Assembly (NCBI GenBank): GCA_022574595.1
Contig: JACZRS010000008.1
Coordinates: 92,919 to 156,918 of the forward strand
DNA: 64,000 nucleotides
Source: Planctomycetota bacterium
GTDB taxonomy: Bacteria; Planctomycetota; Phycisphaerae; Phycisphaerales; SM1A02
Direction: 5' to 3'
Both the position numbers and the translations under genes were made by a program. Positions 1 through 8,427 of the stretch are shown here, piece by piece; within the stretch, counting starts at the first letter, position 1; each line of letters opens with the position of its first letter. The notes below the pieces were generated by a model. That model saw only the letters and a program-made list of their open reading frames with translations. It was not told where the DNA came from and made no database searches.

Positions 1-335
1 GTATAATCACTTTCACTCGCAACCTCGAGGCGATATTTAGAAATCTCGCGCACTTCGTGGAAATACTCAATTAACTTGGCTTTAGGAGGATAATCTTCTT
101 CGCTAGCCTTGCGCATCTGGATATTAAAAGGGAACCGTAGCTTCTCGTTTGTGATCATCGATCTCACCCAATTATCTTCAACTTCTGTGATATGCCAAAG
201 CTGCCAGGCGATGCTTTTACGTTCAGTACCTGGAATCCAGAGCATTTGTTCTTCACTAAGAGGCTCGATATTGCGCAACATCATGGGCTTGCGAAACTCG
301 AGGCCGGCCCATATTGATTGAGAGTAGGGAATCAT
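1..335 (-). CDS. DinB-like protein, 5' part only
   Basis: Reading the minus strand from an ATG at 335 gives about 111 codons without a stop, running off the left edge, so the C-terminus is missing. The protein begins MIPYSQSIWAGLEF and contains an LWHITEVEDNWV segment, which resembles helix 2 of the DinB/YfiT four-helix-bundle fold, where His and Glu-Asp residues can contribute to metal binding. An in-frame TAA lies 21 bases upstream of the ATG, so this is the first possible ATG. No strong Shine-Dalgarno is visible. The DinB assignment rests on this helix and the general pattern; substrate and role are unknown. No other open frame in this stretch is convincing. Confidence 0.55.
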   Translation of the reverse strand, partial: MIPYSQSIWAGLEFRKPMMLRNIEPLSEEQMLWIPGTERKSIAWQLWHITEVEDNWVRSMITNEKLRFPFNIQMRKASEEDYPPKAKLIEYFHEVREISKYRLEVASESDY

Positions 336-351
336 GGAAAAAGGCAGACTC

Positions 352-376
352 GTTTAGCCGTAGGGCTTGACCCTAC
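352..376 (+). repeat. REP element, family 1 (solitary copy)
   Basis: A GTTTAGCCG head is followed by the hairpin GTAGGG-CTTGA-CCCTAC. The same head and CTTGA loop recur around the transposase gene at 54.1-54.9 kb with different but still complementary stems (GCGGG/CCCGC, TGGGG/CCCCA). This copy lies just upstream of the DinB-like gene, far from the transposase. Confidence 0.75.
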
Positions 377-475
377 GAGGTTATGGAAGAAGTCACTTGG
401 AATTTGGTACTAACTAGTAGAAAAGAGGATAGGAATGATGAATACTCAAATCACTAGGGAAAACCATATACAATA

Positions 476-501
476 AGGCGATTTCGACGATACAATCGCC
501 T
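476..501 (+). other. Hairpin upstream of the lipoprotein gene
   Basis: AGGCGATT at 476-483 pairs with AATCGCCT at 494-501 around a 10-base loop, 38 bases before the ATG at 540. No T-run follows, so it is not a typical terminator. It could be a leader structure of the downstream gene. Apart from this hairpin and the REP copy, nothing else stands out between 336 and 539. Confidence 0.35.
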
Positions 502-539
502 ATAGCTGAGTTTGTTTACTACCGTTTGAGGTTTAGATC

Positions 540-1355
540 ATGTTTATTGCACGAAAAATAGTTCTAGTGATATTTGGAATCTTGCTGCTAAGCGGGTGTC
601 AAGGACGATTGTCCTCTTCTCGAGGGATTTTCAACTTTGAGGAACTATTCACCGGCCAAAGATCGATCGATGAGCCAATAGTGCTACAAGTGCTGGGGCC
701 TATCGAGATCAATGTCGAATCGTTCGGAGGCGATGTGATTATCAACGTCGATGAGGAACTAACCGCTGCCAAGGTAACCATTACACGAGTCGCAGTCCAC
801 GGTGCGGGCCGAAAGGAAGAAGCGGAGGCGTCGCTATCTCAAATTGATTACACGGTCGAAATAGTGCCCGGCGATCTGGGACAGGTGCTGCGCGTTCGAA
901 CTTTTACAACACATGCAGAACCACACTTTCAGCGCGCAGATATTCTCATAGAACTGCCCGCAGTAGACGGTGTATATGTGATAACTGAGCGCGGCGATGT
1001 GGTGGCAAAGAATATCGAAGGTGTTGTTAAGATATCAAATAATCTCGGTGATGTCAGAGTTATGACTAACCTGCCTATGAAACGCTCAGTCGAAATCATA
1101 AACTCAGAAGGCGATATCGAATACCGTGTGCGCGGCGAATCTACGGGTGTGTTTGATTGCAAAGCTGAAGGTGGGCGCGTGGAACACGTTGTGAAATATG
1201 GCTTATTTAGAATTGCCCCAAATCGCCGGCGTGGAATACTGCAGGCTGCACTTAATAATGGTGATAATCTAATTAAACTTGTCACACAAGATGGCAATAT
1301 ATTTATTGCGGTGGTCGCAGATCCAACGGATGTCGGGATTTTACTGTTTCCTTAG
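540..1355 (+). CDS. Putative lipoprotein with DUF4097-like beta-repeats
   Basis: A 271-residue protein with an N-terminal lipoprotein signal: charged start, hydrophobic IVLVIFGILL, then the lipobox LLSGC with Cys at about residue 20. It should therefore be exported and lipid-anchored. The mature part is rich in short beta-strand-like repeats with Gly-Asp turns (GGDVIIN, RGDVVAK, LGDVRVM, EGDIEYR), the pattern of DUF4097-type single-stranded beta-helix proteins. No catalytic motif is visible and the function is unknown. Its 3' end overlaps the reconstructed end of the convergent zinc-ribbon gene by about 15 bases. Confidence 0.6.
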   Translation: MFIARKIVLVIFGILLLSGCQGRLSSSRGIFNFEELFTGQRSIDEPIVLQVLGPIEINVESFGGDVIINVDEELTAAKVTITRVAVHGAGRKEEAEASLSQIDYTVEIVPGDLGQVLRVRTFTTHAEPHFQRADILIELPAVDGVYVITERGDVVAKNIEGVVKISNNLGDVRVMTNLPMKRSVEIINSEGDIEYRVRGESTGVFDCKAEGGRVEHVVKYGLFRIAPNRRRGILQAALNNGDNLIKLVTQDGNIFIAVVADPTDVGILLFP

Positions 1356-1980
1356 GGATGCTAACCCATTAGATGCATTTGCGCAGCTTACTTCGATCCA
1401 CCGCTGAATCTCACAGCGCAATGCTGTGCTGACCTCGGAATCTTCGCCAAGTAATATATCTACATCAATAGTAGGCGCAAGTGTGCGTCGCCAATATGAC
1501 GGGCGCAGCTTCAATTGCCAAATACCTGATTCAAACGCTTTTAATGAAAACTCGTCAAAGCACTCCCAGGGGCCAGAGGGTTAGCAATCGGCTTCGTTTT
1601 CGCAAGGCCATGCCGCTTGCGCTAAGAAAGATTGCCAATTGCCTTTCATTGAAATGTTTTAGGCTTCGTGTTCGCCAATCGGTAATCAAAGGGAGGAATA
1701 CTATGCATGTCATATATATCAGAAAGATGGGTATTGATCCCTTTACGATCTCAATCACAGTCATGGTAGCGCCAATCACCCCCAGCACGCTTAGGAATGT
1801 TCGCACAAACCTTGATGGCCTCCACCGATGTCGCATGATTGGCAGTAGCCGCATGTCTTGGTCATAGCTAAAACCACACTCTGGACATTTGCCGTAATTT
1901 GGTAAACTTTCAAAGCTGTATGCGCATTTTGGGCAGTTCTTCAGCCGCAGAATGTCGCGGGGGTAATCAGCCATCATCAC
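1341..1980 (-). pseudogene. Zinc-ribbon membrane protein, frameshifted
   Basis: From the ATG at 1980 the frame encodes an N-terminal zinc ribbon (CPKCAYSF...CPECGF), two hydrophobic segments around residues 60-100, and then stops at 1555. If one C is removed from the 4-C run at 1569-1572, the frame continues as LWPWECFDEFSLK... to a TAA at 1341-1343, giving about 212 residues. The restored tail aligns with the upstream paralogue at its VYPWRDYSHL region and also ends in a charged helix. The start overlaps the paralogue's stop by 4 bp (ATGA), so the two were co-translated. Either a recent disabling mutation or a sequencing/assembly error in the homopolymer would explain it; the good coding quality after the shift means any mutation is recent. 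Confidence 0.7.
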
Positions 1981-2696
1981 AAACCCCTAGGATTTTCGCC
2001 GCGGGCTTTTGCAGCTGCTTCGGCTTCTTTGGATCGTGCGAGGTTGATACGCAACTGAATTTCTGCTCGTATCGCCTCGGCCTCATCTTCAGTACCTTTA
2101 ATATGTGCATTAACAAAGGGTGGGCCTATTAGCTTCCACCATGAAGGGTATAGATGAAGCCGGTAACCGCTAGTGCCATCAGGTAAAAGCATCAGGTGAG
2201 AATAGTCACGCCAGGGATAAACTTTCCCGCCAAGCCTGCCTACGCCATCGGATGCAATTATGTAACGCGCAAGTGCCCGGCTACCTGAATCATCACGCCA
2301 TTTCACATATAGATGAATACCAAAGTAGACCATTGCTGCGAATAAGAAGACCAAACCTATCAGCTCATATGAAATACCAAACGCTCCTCGGAGCATTAAA
2401 AGTACAATTGCAATAACCCCGCCATGGATCGCCAATCTCTTCGGGCTTTGCGTAATGCTTGGTACATGCCATCCTTCCAGGATGAACATCGACTCATCAT
2501 ATTTAAGCCCACATTCAGGGCAGGTGTGGCTGGCAGGCAGTGCAGTAAGATCATAACCGCATTGCGGGCAACGAGTTAGGCGAACCCGGTGATGTTCTGG
2601 TGCAGTTTCGATAATACAAGCGTACCCTGTAATAGATGGAACGCGAACTACATGATCATTACTTTCGCCAGGCCAAGCGCGATGGCTATCTCTCAA
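1977..2696 (-). CDS. Zinc-ribbon membrane protein
   Basis: This 239-codon gene encodes a zinc ribbon at about residues 43-62 (CPQCGYDLTALP...CPECGLKYD), two adjacent transmembrane segments near residues 88-120, and a soluble C-terminal domain ending in a charged Ala/Glu/Lys helix. It is the intact paralogue of the frameshifted gene directly downstream. The only ATG before the zinc ribbon is at 2696, which puts the first 61 bases opposite the start of rlmE; a non-ATG start further in is possible but no good GTG or TTG codon is seen. The ribbon probably faces the cytoplasm. Function unknown. Confidence 0.7.
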   Translation of the reverse strand: MRDSHRAWPGESNDHVVRVPSITGYACIIETAPEHHRVRLTRCPQCGYDLTALPASHTCPECGLKYDESMFILEGWHVPSITQSPKRLAIHGGVIAIVLLMLRGAFGISYELIGLVFLFAAMVYFGIHLYVKWRDDSGSRALARYIIASDGVGRLGGKVYPWRDYSHLMLLPDGTSGYRLHLYPSWWKLIGPPFVNAHIKGTEDEAEAIRAEIQLRINLARSKEAEAAAKARGENPRGL

Positions 2697-3319
2697 GGGC
2701 TGCGTACAAGCTTTTGGAGATCAACGAGCGAAAATCTCTGCTAAAAAGCGAAAATCGAGTGCTGGACTGTGGATGCGCGCCGGGATCGTGGGTTCAAGTA
2801 GCTATAAAAAAAGTAGGCAACCAAGGCACAGTTGTGGGTATAGATCTATGTTCAATTGAGCACGTATTTCACGAAAAAAACGTCCACCTCATTCAAGGGG
2901 ATTTTAGGGATATTCCTTGCGAACAGTTGCTTGGGTATTTACAAAGGGGCAAGTTTGATGTGATTCTTTCAGATATGGCTCCTCATACAACGGGCGCTCG
3001 GCCTACGGATCACCACGCTTCGGAAAGATTGTGCCACGACGTACTCGACCGTTGCAATGAATTGCTGGCTGAGAATGGCAATCTTGTAATGAAGGTTTTT
3101 GAAGGTGAAGCGTATGCTCAGCTACTTGGGAGAACCAGAACGCTATTTAACAAGGCGAAAGGATTCGTCCCCAAAGCATCACGCAGTCAATCAACAGAAA
3201 TCTACATCGTATGTCACGGTTTTATTGTTAAAGATTCTGCTGAGATTGATAGTAGCATTCTAAGCCCAAAGTCAGACGCTTTACCTCGACGCAAACCATC
3301 GCGCGGATGGAAAAAGTAA
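2636..3319 (+). CDS. rlmE: 23S rRNA 2'-O-ribose U2552 methyltransferase-like (RlmE/FtsJ)
   Basis: A 227-residue FtsJ/RrmJ-family methyltransferase. Visible features are the substrate-side SRAAYKL with the first catalytic Lys, the SAM-binding LDCGCAPGSWVQ (glycine-rich motif I), the ILSDMAP motif with catalytic Asp, LVMKVFEG with the second Lys and TEIYIVC with Glu, which together complete the K-D-K-E tetrad of the family. In E. coli RlmE methylates U2552 of 23S rRNA in the 50S subunit; the same role is likely. The ATG at 2636 gives the natural N-terminus (MERELHDHYFRQAK). The C-terminal 20 or so residues are basic. It is divergent from, and overlaps, the zinc-ribbon gene. Confidence 0.9.
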   Translation: MERELHDHYFRQAKRDGYLSRAAYKLLEINERKSLLKSENRVLDCGCAPGSWVQVAIKKVGNQGTVVGIDLCSIEHVFHEKNVHLIQGDFRDIPCEQLLGYLQRGKFDVILSDMAPHTTGARPTDHHASERLCHDVLDRCNELLAENGNLVMKVFEGEAYAQLLGRTRTLFNKAKGFVPKASRSQSTEIYIVCHGFIVKDSAEIDSSILSPKSDALPRRKPSRGWKK

Positions 3320-3439
3320 GTTACTCATAACGCGCTAATTGCGCCACACAATAACATATTAATGCGCAGTATCTGCAACAAAGCGCAATGGCTACCGATT
3401 CCTGCACGCTGCGATGAGTAAATTCCCCACTGTTTTACT

Positions 3440-3455
3440 TGGCGCGATATTTGCA
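3440..3455 (+). promoter_or_regulatory. Sigma-54-type promoter (-24/-12)
   Basis: TGGCGCGATATTTGCA matches the consensus TGGCACG-N4-TTGCA with one mismatch. GG (3441-3442) and GC (3453-3454) are separated by exactly 10 bases, as sigma-54 requires. Transcription would start near 3466, about 27 bases before the ATG at 3493. A comparable site precedes the flagellar cluster at 28.57 kb. Confidence 0.6.
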
Positions 3456-3492
3456 TTAGCAATGTGGCAATTTCTTTTTATGGAGTAACGGT

Positions 3493-5418
3493 ATGCAAAT
3501 TGATACAAGTTCTATCGCTGACAGGGTCAACCAATTACGCCCAAACATAACTACTCGATCTCAGATGTTTACTCAGGCAGCTATTAATAACCCAAATAAG
3601 TCTCAAACCGACGCATTAGAAGATTCTGCTGCTAAGCGTAGAGCTCATTTCGCTGCGCACGCTAACAAGTCTACAGTTGCTTTTGAGCAACAATCAGGTG
3701 TTGGTCCATTCGAAAGTGAGCCGGGAAACCCAATTAATTCGCTCTTTGCAGATTGGGGAAAATCTGATTCCAATTACGATCTGAACTCTGATGGGACGGT
3801 AAATACCCAGGATTTATTGTTGCTGCTTGAGAAGTTAGCGACCCCGGAAAATCATGGTGACCGCTCAATCGACCCAGAGCCACCAAATATTACTCCAGTT
3901 AATTCGGATATCTCAGATTCACAAACTGATAAGCCCAACAATCGCATTGATGCGCTATTGGCTGATTGGGGAAAAGCAGATTCCAATTATGATTTTAACG
4001 CTGATGGGACCGTAAATACCAAGGATTTGTTGATGCTGCTTGAGATGCTAGCAGCCAATGAAGGCCCCGTTGATCCGACAGTAATAACTAATCCCGATAC
4101 TAGTGTTTCACAATCTGACAAGCCCGACAATCGTATTGATGCATTAATGGCTGATTGGGGAAAAGCGGATTCCAAATACGATTTCAACGCTGATGGGACA
4201 GTAAATACCAAGGATTTGTTGATGCTGCTTGAGAAGCTAGCGGCTAAAGAGAATGCTGCTGACCCGACAGTAGTAACTAATCCAGACACTACTGTTTCAC
4301 AAACTGACAAACCCGAAAATCGTATTGATGCACTACTAGCTGATTGGGGAAAAGCGGATTCCAATTACGACTTTAACGCTGATGGGACAGTAAATACCCA
4401 GGATTTGTTGATGCTGCTTGAGATGCTAGCCGCCAATGAAGGCCCTGTTGATCCGACAGTAGTAACACTCGATACCTCAGATTCACAAACTGACAAGCCC
4501 GACAATCGCATTGATGCGTTAATGGCTGATTGGGGTAAAGCAGACTCAAATTACGATTTTAACAATGATGGAACTGTAAATACCCAGGATTTGTTATTGC
4601 TGCTTGAGAAGCTAGCTGCTAAAGAAAACGCTGCTGATCCGACAATAATAACTAATCCGGATACTACTGTTTCACAAACTGACAAACCCGACAATCGCAT
4701 TGATGCGTTAATGGCTGATTGGGGTAAAGCAGATTCCTTTTACGATTTTAACAATGATGGGACCGTAAGTACTGAAGATCTGTTGATGCTGTTTGAGAAA
4801 CTAAGTCAGTCTAATGGGATGCCGGGGGATGTGACACCAATAGCCGATCAACTATTTTCCGCACCCGCAGACACATTCTTGAAACCTGTCAACTCAGCCG
4901 ACGAAGATGCAAATTCCAAGATTCAGCGGATCGCTAGAGGACTTACTGAAAAATTGTTCCGTCTGACTGATCAAGATCAAGACGGAAAGATAGGCGCAAA
5001 AGAAGCGGGCCACGCCAGAACCATCTTCGACAAGCTTGATTTAAATGGTGACAGTCAAATTGATAAACTGGAACTGGCAAATATGATCCAGGACATGTTG
5101 ATGGGGAAATTAGACTTTGCAGACTCAGCAAACCTGAATAAATTCATTCATGAATCTATGCGGCCGTTAGCAGACCAAGGCAACCAATTCACCTCTCAAC
5201 CAGCCCACCGAGACTCGCACACATCGGTCAGCGCTTATCAGAGAGTCAGCACTGACCAGGCAGCCAACCAACTTTCACAACGAATGGCTAATAATGGGGA
5301 AGCTGAGTTGAGAAAGTTTCTAGCTACCAGCGATTTCACCAATGTGCAAAAGAGATCTATCTTAAGCGAGCTTCATAATCTGAACATGGGAAATTTGGGA
5401 GTTAACGTAGTAGGCTAA
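3493..5418 (+). CDS. Dockerin-loop/EF-hand repeat protein without signal peptide
   Basis: A 641-residue acidic protein. Residues 1-75 are polar and lack a hydrophobic signal (start MQIDTSSIADRVNQL). Six tandem units follow, each with a Ca2+ loop of the form DFNxDGTVNTxDLLxLLE, preceded by ALxADWGKADS and joined by Pro/Thr/Asp-rich linkers. After them come two EF-hand-like loops (DQDQDGKIGAKE, DLNGDSQIDKLE) near residues 495-535 and a helical C-terminus. The loops match dockerin half-repeats as seen in Phycisphaerae, but classical dockerins have two loops at a protein end, not six in a row. Sigma-54-like promoter upstream and terminator downstream make it a monocistronic unit. The promoter type suggests co-regulation with flagellar genes; secretion through the flagellar export apparatus is a guess. 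Function unknown. Confidence 0.75.
   Translation: MQIDTSSIADRVNQLRPNITTRSQMFTQAAINNPNKSQTDALEDSAAKRRAHFAAHANKSTVAFEQQSGVGPFESEPGNPINSLFADWGKSDSNYDLNSDGTVNTQDLLLLLEKLATPENHGDRSIDPEPPNITPVNSDISDSQTDKPNNRIDALLADWGKADSNYDFNADGTVNTKDLLMLLEMLAANEGPVDPTVITNPDTSVSQSDKPDNRIDALMADWGKADSKYDFNADGTVNTKDLLMLLEKLAAKENAADPTVVTNPDTTVSQTDKPENRIDALLADWGKADSNYDFNADGTVNTQDLLMLLEMLAANEGPVDPTVVTLDTSDSQTDKPDNRIDALMADWGKADSNYDFNNDGTVNTQDLLLLLEKLAAKENAADPTIITNPDTTVSQTDKPDNRIDALMADWGKADSFYDFNNDGTVSTEDLLMLFEKLSQSNGMPGDVTPIADQLFSAPADTFLKPVNSADEDANSKIQRIARGLTEKLFRLTDQDQDGKIGAKEAGHARTIFDKLDLNGDSQIDKLELANMIQDMLMGKLDFADSANLNKFIHESMRPLADQGNQFTSQPAHRDSHTSVSAYQRVSTDQAANQLSQRMANNGEAELRKFLATSDFTNVQKRSILSELHNLNMGNLGVNVVG
3727..4806 (+). 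repeat. Six tandem coding repeats, mostly 186-189 bp
   Basis: Units begin at 3727, 3940, 4129, 4318, 4504 and 4693. Units 2 and 4 share the linker LAANEGPVDPTV, while units 3 and 5 share LAAKENAADPT, so the array grew by duplicating a two-unit block of about 375 bp. Units 2-6 are nearly identical over long DNA stretches, which implies recent duplication or gene conversion. Unit 1 is the most divergent. Confidence 0.9.
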
Positions 5419-5451
5419 TACAGGATATGAGTTCCTGGCTAGATGCGCAGT

Positions 5452-5490
5452 ACGAGCCGCAGTTAAACCTGCGGCTCGTTCTTTTTTTCT
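5452..5490 (+). terminator. Rho-independent terminator of the repeat-protein gene
   Basis: ACGAGCCGCAG and CTGCGGCTCGT form an 11-bp perfect stem around TTAAAC, followed by TCTTTTTTTCT. It lies 33 bases after the stop at 5418 and could also serve the convergent oxidoreductase gene, although the T-run is on the plus side. Confidence 0.9.
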
Positions 5491-5509
5491 ATTACTCTCT
5501 ACTACCAAT

Positions 5510-6541
5510 TTAGATCATCTTTGATCCGGCCTTACGCGCTACCTCGACGATACGATTGGCTGTGCGTACAGCTGCAAATCCCGCTTGAACATCAACCCTA
5601 GGCTTTGAGCCGGAACGTACAGACGCCAAGAAGTCCTCGATCTGTAACTTCAGCGGTTCACCATCATCAACTACTAATGGCTCGATGCGCACCATACCCA
5701 GGTAGTCAAGATGCGATAAGTCTTCGCCAGCTTTTAACCTAGTGCGAATTTGCTCAAGCTGCTCATCATTAGCTTTCTTCCTCACAACTGTTCCGCTGCG
5801 CTTTACGAAATCTGCGGATACATAAGATTCTTCACTAATAAGTCTGATTTTGCGTTCGGTTTTCATAGCCAGGCGACTGGCTGTGACATTTGCCACGCAT
5901 CGCACCCCATCATCTCCAGGCGGAAAAGTTAATCTAGCGTTACAAACATCCTCCGCTTCACCTAGAACCGAAACAGCATTTGCCTGGATATCTTCAGGTT
6001 CATTGCCCATTAACATCATCAAAACATCGAGATCATGAATCATCATGTCAAGAACTACGCCCACATCAACACTACGAAACGTCATGGGGCTTACACGATC
6101 GATTTCAATAAAGCGCGGATTAATGTTTTCAAGGCTGCATATTGCTCTTGTCACCGGATCGTAACGAACGATGTGGCCGACCTGCAAGACTGCGCCACTT
6201 CGACTTGCAGCTTCAGCGATGGCTTTAGCTTGCGCTTCATCAGGCGCAAGTGGTTTTTCAATCAGGCATGGAATATTTGCCTCAAGCAAAGGTTCTGCAA
6301 GAGCCAGGTGATGGATGGTCGGGGCAGCAATGCTAACTGCATCAACTTTGAGCTCTAGTAATTGATCAAGAGTTTGCAGGCCGGGCACCCCCCACTTTTT
6401 GCTTGCCTCAGCACAGCGTTTTGGATCTGGATCAACAACTGCTACCAGTTCCACACCTTCTGCTTCCCCATAAACCCGCGCATGATGAGATCCCATTCTT
6501 CCTACGCCTATTACTGCACACCTTAATGCTTTATCGCTCAC
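5510..6541 (-). CDS. Gfo/Idh/MocA family NAD(P)-dependent oxidoreductase
   Basis: A 343-residue protein with an N-terminal Rossmann motif VIGVGRMGSHHARVY, the family signature CLIEKPLAP around residue 95, and a C-terminal alpha/beta dimerisation domain with the segment VGVVLDMMIHDLDVL. These enzymes oxidise or reduce sugars or sugar nucleotides using NAD(P). The overall pattern resembles UDP-GlcNAc 3-dehydrogenase (GnnA) members, but no aminotransferase partner is next to it, so the substrate is left open. Its ATG overlaps the stop of the zinc-ribbon membrane gene by 4 bp (ATGA), so the two are probably co-translated. Confidence 0.85.
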   Translation of the reverse strand: MSDKALRCAVIGVGRMGSHHARVYGEAEGVELVAVVDPDPKRCAEASKKWGVPGLQTLDQLLELKVDAVSIAAPTIHHLALAEPLLEANIPCLIEKPLAPDEAQAKAIAEAASRSGAVLQVGHIVRYDPVTRAICSLENINPRFIEIDRVSPMTFRSVDVGVVLDMMIHDLDVLMMLMGNEPEDIQANAVSVLGEAEDVCNARLTFPPGDDGVRCVANVTASRLAMKTERKIRLISEESYVSADFVKRSGTVVRKKANDEQLEQIRTRLKAGEDLSHLDYLGMVRIEPLVVDDGEPLKLQIEDFLASVRSGSKPRVDVQAGFAAVRTANRIVEVARKAGSKMI

Positions 6542-7542
6542 GTGTTCTCCTTGTTATTTAGATCCGAAGACGATAGCGGGGAAACCTGCTCAGGGTTAGC
6601 AGGTATTTGAGAAAGTTCGATTTGTTCAGGCGTTTCAGGCAGCGGGGCCGGCCTCGGAGCCATTTTTTCTCTTAACGCCCGATCTTTTGCTGCTTTTTCT
6701 TTGGAATGCACAATTGACCAATCAACGGATCTGCTAAGCGAGAGCAATCCTACAGGAAACGCAAAAAGCGAAGCCAGCAGCAAGATTACAATAGGAAGAA
6801 GAAATAGAGACGCCAAAATAATTGTAAAAGGGCCCATTGAAAAGATTATATTTGAGAGGAAAACCGCTAGGGGGATTGATAGTAAATTACCCCAAACCGC
6901 AAGTTTAAACAACATTTCTGCAAATTCATCGCGTACCCAATCAGCGAACCTCGCCAAGAATAAACACAGCCCTACCAGGCCTATCAATCCGATTGCAATC
7001 CCTCCGAAGAAACAGACCAAACTTAAGTACCATAAAACACCGGAACGGACTCCAGAAACAACAAAATAAACTGCAAGTGCAGTAAAGACCCAACCGAATT
7101 GAAACCATCGTGCAACAAAGCGCAATTTGCTCTCTTGTGAAAAACCGTATCTTGCAGCTTGCGCTATTTCAATGGCTGGGGTTAATCTCCAAACCGCAAA
7201 TAGCCAAAATATAATCAATGCTAATAAAAGCAAACGCACGGGAATTAGTGTTGATGCAAGCTTGTTGTAAAATACTAAAAGTAAAATGAAGCCCAGCATT
7301 GAAAATGTTGCTGCCCAGGCGCTAGCTCTAAATCTCTTAATTACCGGCAGAGGCATATCGTGAAATGGTAAATCCCCATCACCGCGCAATGTAATAGGCG
7401 TCCCACATTCAGGGCAAGCGCCGCCGAACCGAAGGCCACGCAGGTTATAGCTACACTGATCGCAAGGCAGATCGCCCGATACCGGGCCACCTTTCATCGC
7501 AGCACGATACTTCAGATATTTGTTGCTTAGAAATTGGCCCAT
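6538..7542 (-). CDS. Zinc-ribbon multi-pass membrane protein
   Basis: A 334-residue protein. Near the N-terminus, residues 25-46, is a zinc ribbon (CDQCSYNLRGL...CPECGTPI). After it come about six hydrophobic segments arranged in pairs, and a charged, Pro-rich cytoplasmic tail (PRPAPLPETPEQIEL). It belongs to the same loose family as the proteins at 1341-2696, 40425-40757 and 61001-61852. It is upstream of the oxidoreductase with an ATGA overlap. Function unknown; the ribbon could bind a partner at the inner face of the membrane. Confidence 0.75.
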   Translation of the reverse strand: MGQFLSNKYLKYRAAMKGGPVSGDLPCDQCSYNLRGLRFGGACPECGTPITLRGDGDLPFHDMPLPVIKRFRASAWAATFSMLGFILLLVFYNKLASTLIPVRLLLLALIIFWLFAVWRLTPAIEIAQAARYGFSQESKLRFVARWFQFGWVFTALAVYFVVSGVRSGVLWYLSLVCFFGGIAIGLIGLVGLCLFLARFADWVRDEFAEMLFKLAVWGNLLSIPLAVFLSNIIFSMGPFTIILASLFLLPIVILLLASLFAFPVGLLSLSRSVDWSIVHSKEKAAKDRALREKMAPRPAPLPETPEQIELSQIPANPEQVSPLSSSDLNNKENT

Positions 7543-7567
7543 GAGCTAAGCATCCTAGCCAACCAAA

Positions 7568-8371
7568 TCAAACAGCAACAACCTCAGATGCGTATGCCAC
7601 TGCCTTTTTATACATTTTCAGGCCCAATGGTTGCTCTACCTTTGCTGAAGCGTCCAATCTGCCCCAACGTGGATGATGAGTCCAGCGAGTGTATCTTTCA
7701 GGGTGAGGCATTAAACCCAGCACCAAACCCGAAGCATCGCAAATTCCCGCAATATTGTCTTGTGATCCATTAGGGTTATCAGCAATAGTGTAGCGAACTG
7801 CGATTTGGCCGTTATCTTGAAGCTGCTTTAGCAATTCGGGGGTTTCCGCAATAAACCGACCTTCACCATGTGCGATAGGCAATACGCTTGTTTGTTGAGG
7901 AATTTCCAAATCATCCGTCCAAATACATTTAGTTTGATTTGGAAATTCGACATCACACCAACGATCAACAAAACGAGCGGATGCGTTTTGCGCTAGAGCG
8001 ATGGTTGGCTTGGGCGCTTGCTCCGGCCAGGGTTGACCCGGAGCTGGACCTGGCAATAAACCAATTTGCGCTGCGATTTGAAAACCGTTACACGGCGCGA
8101 TGATGGGCACACCTCGTGATACTGCGCGCACAAGCGCAGGGTAAAGTCGTTGCCGCATTAGCGCAGCCATGATTCTTCCCGCAGCAATCGCATCCCCGTA
8201 ACTGAATCCGCCCGGCAAACCAATCAATTGAAATTGATCAACAATCGAAGGATCATCAAGCAGTTGGTTCAGGTGCAGCGATTTAACATCCGCACCCGCC
8301 AAGGTAAACGCATGCACAACTTCGCGGTCACAATTAATCCCAGCAGTAGTAATAATCAGTGCATTAGGCAT
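7568..8371 (-). CDS. purQ: FGAM synthase, glutaminase subunit PurQ
   Basis: A 267-residue class I glutamine amidotransferase that supplies ammonia for formylglycinamidine ribonucleotide synthesis, step 4 of purine biosynthesis. The oxyanion region LPGGFSYGD, the nucleophile Cys94 in IAPCNGFQIA and the His/Glu pair in MPHPERYTRW near the C-terminus are all present. It follows the PurSL gene after 56 bases on the same strand, so the three FGAM synthase functions are encoded together. The spacer contains imperfect GGGGTTAGG/GGGGTTCAGG repeats. Confidence 0.95.
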   Translation of the reverse strand: MPNALIITTAGINCDREVVHAFTLAGADVKSLHLNQLLDDPSIVDQFQLIGLPGGFSYGDAIAAGRIMAALMRQRLYPALVRAVSRGVPIIAPCNGFQIAAQIGLLPGPAPGQPWPEQAPKPTIALAQNASARFVDRWCDVEFPNQTKCIWTDDLEIPQQTSVLPIAHGEGRFIAETPELLKQLQDNGQIAVRYTIADNPNGSQDNIAGICDASGLVLGLMPHPERYTRWTHHPRWGRLDASAKVEQPLGLKMYKKAVAYASEVVAV

Positions 8372-8427
8372 AGAAGTAGGGGTTAGGAATCAGGAGTCGG
8401 GGTTCAGGGTTAAGAAATTATATAGAA

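Noticed and set aside
929-1297. 122-codon minus-strand frame inside the lipoprotein gene
   Set aside because: Shadow of the plus-strand gene, which has a clear signal and lipobox.
3727-4806. Regular 189-bp repeats that could suggest a CRISPR or minisatellite
   Set aside because: The repeats are in frame, encode Ca2+ loops, are too long and have no short spacers.
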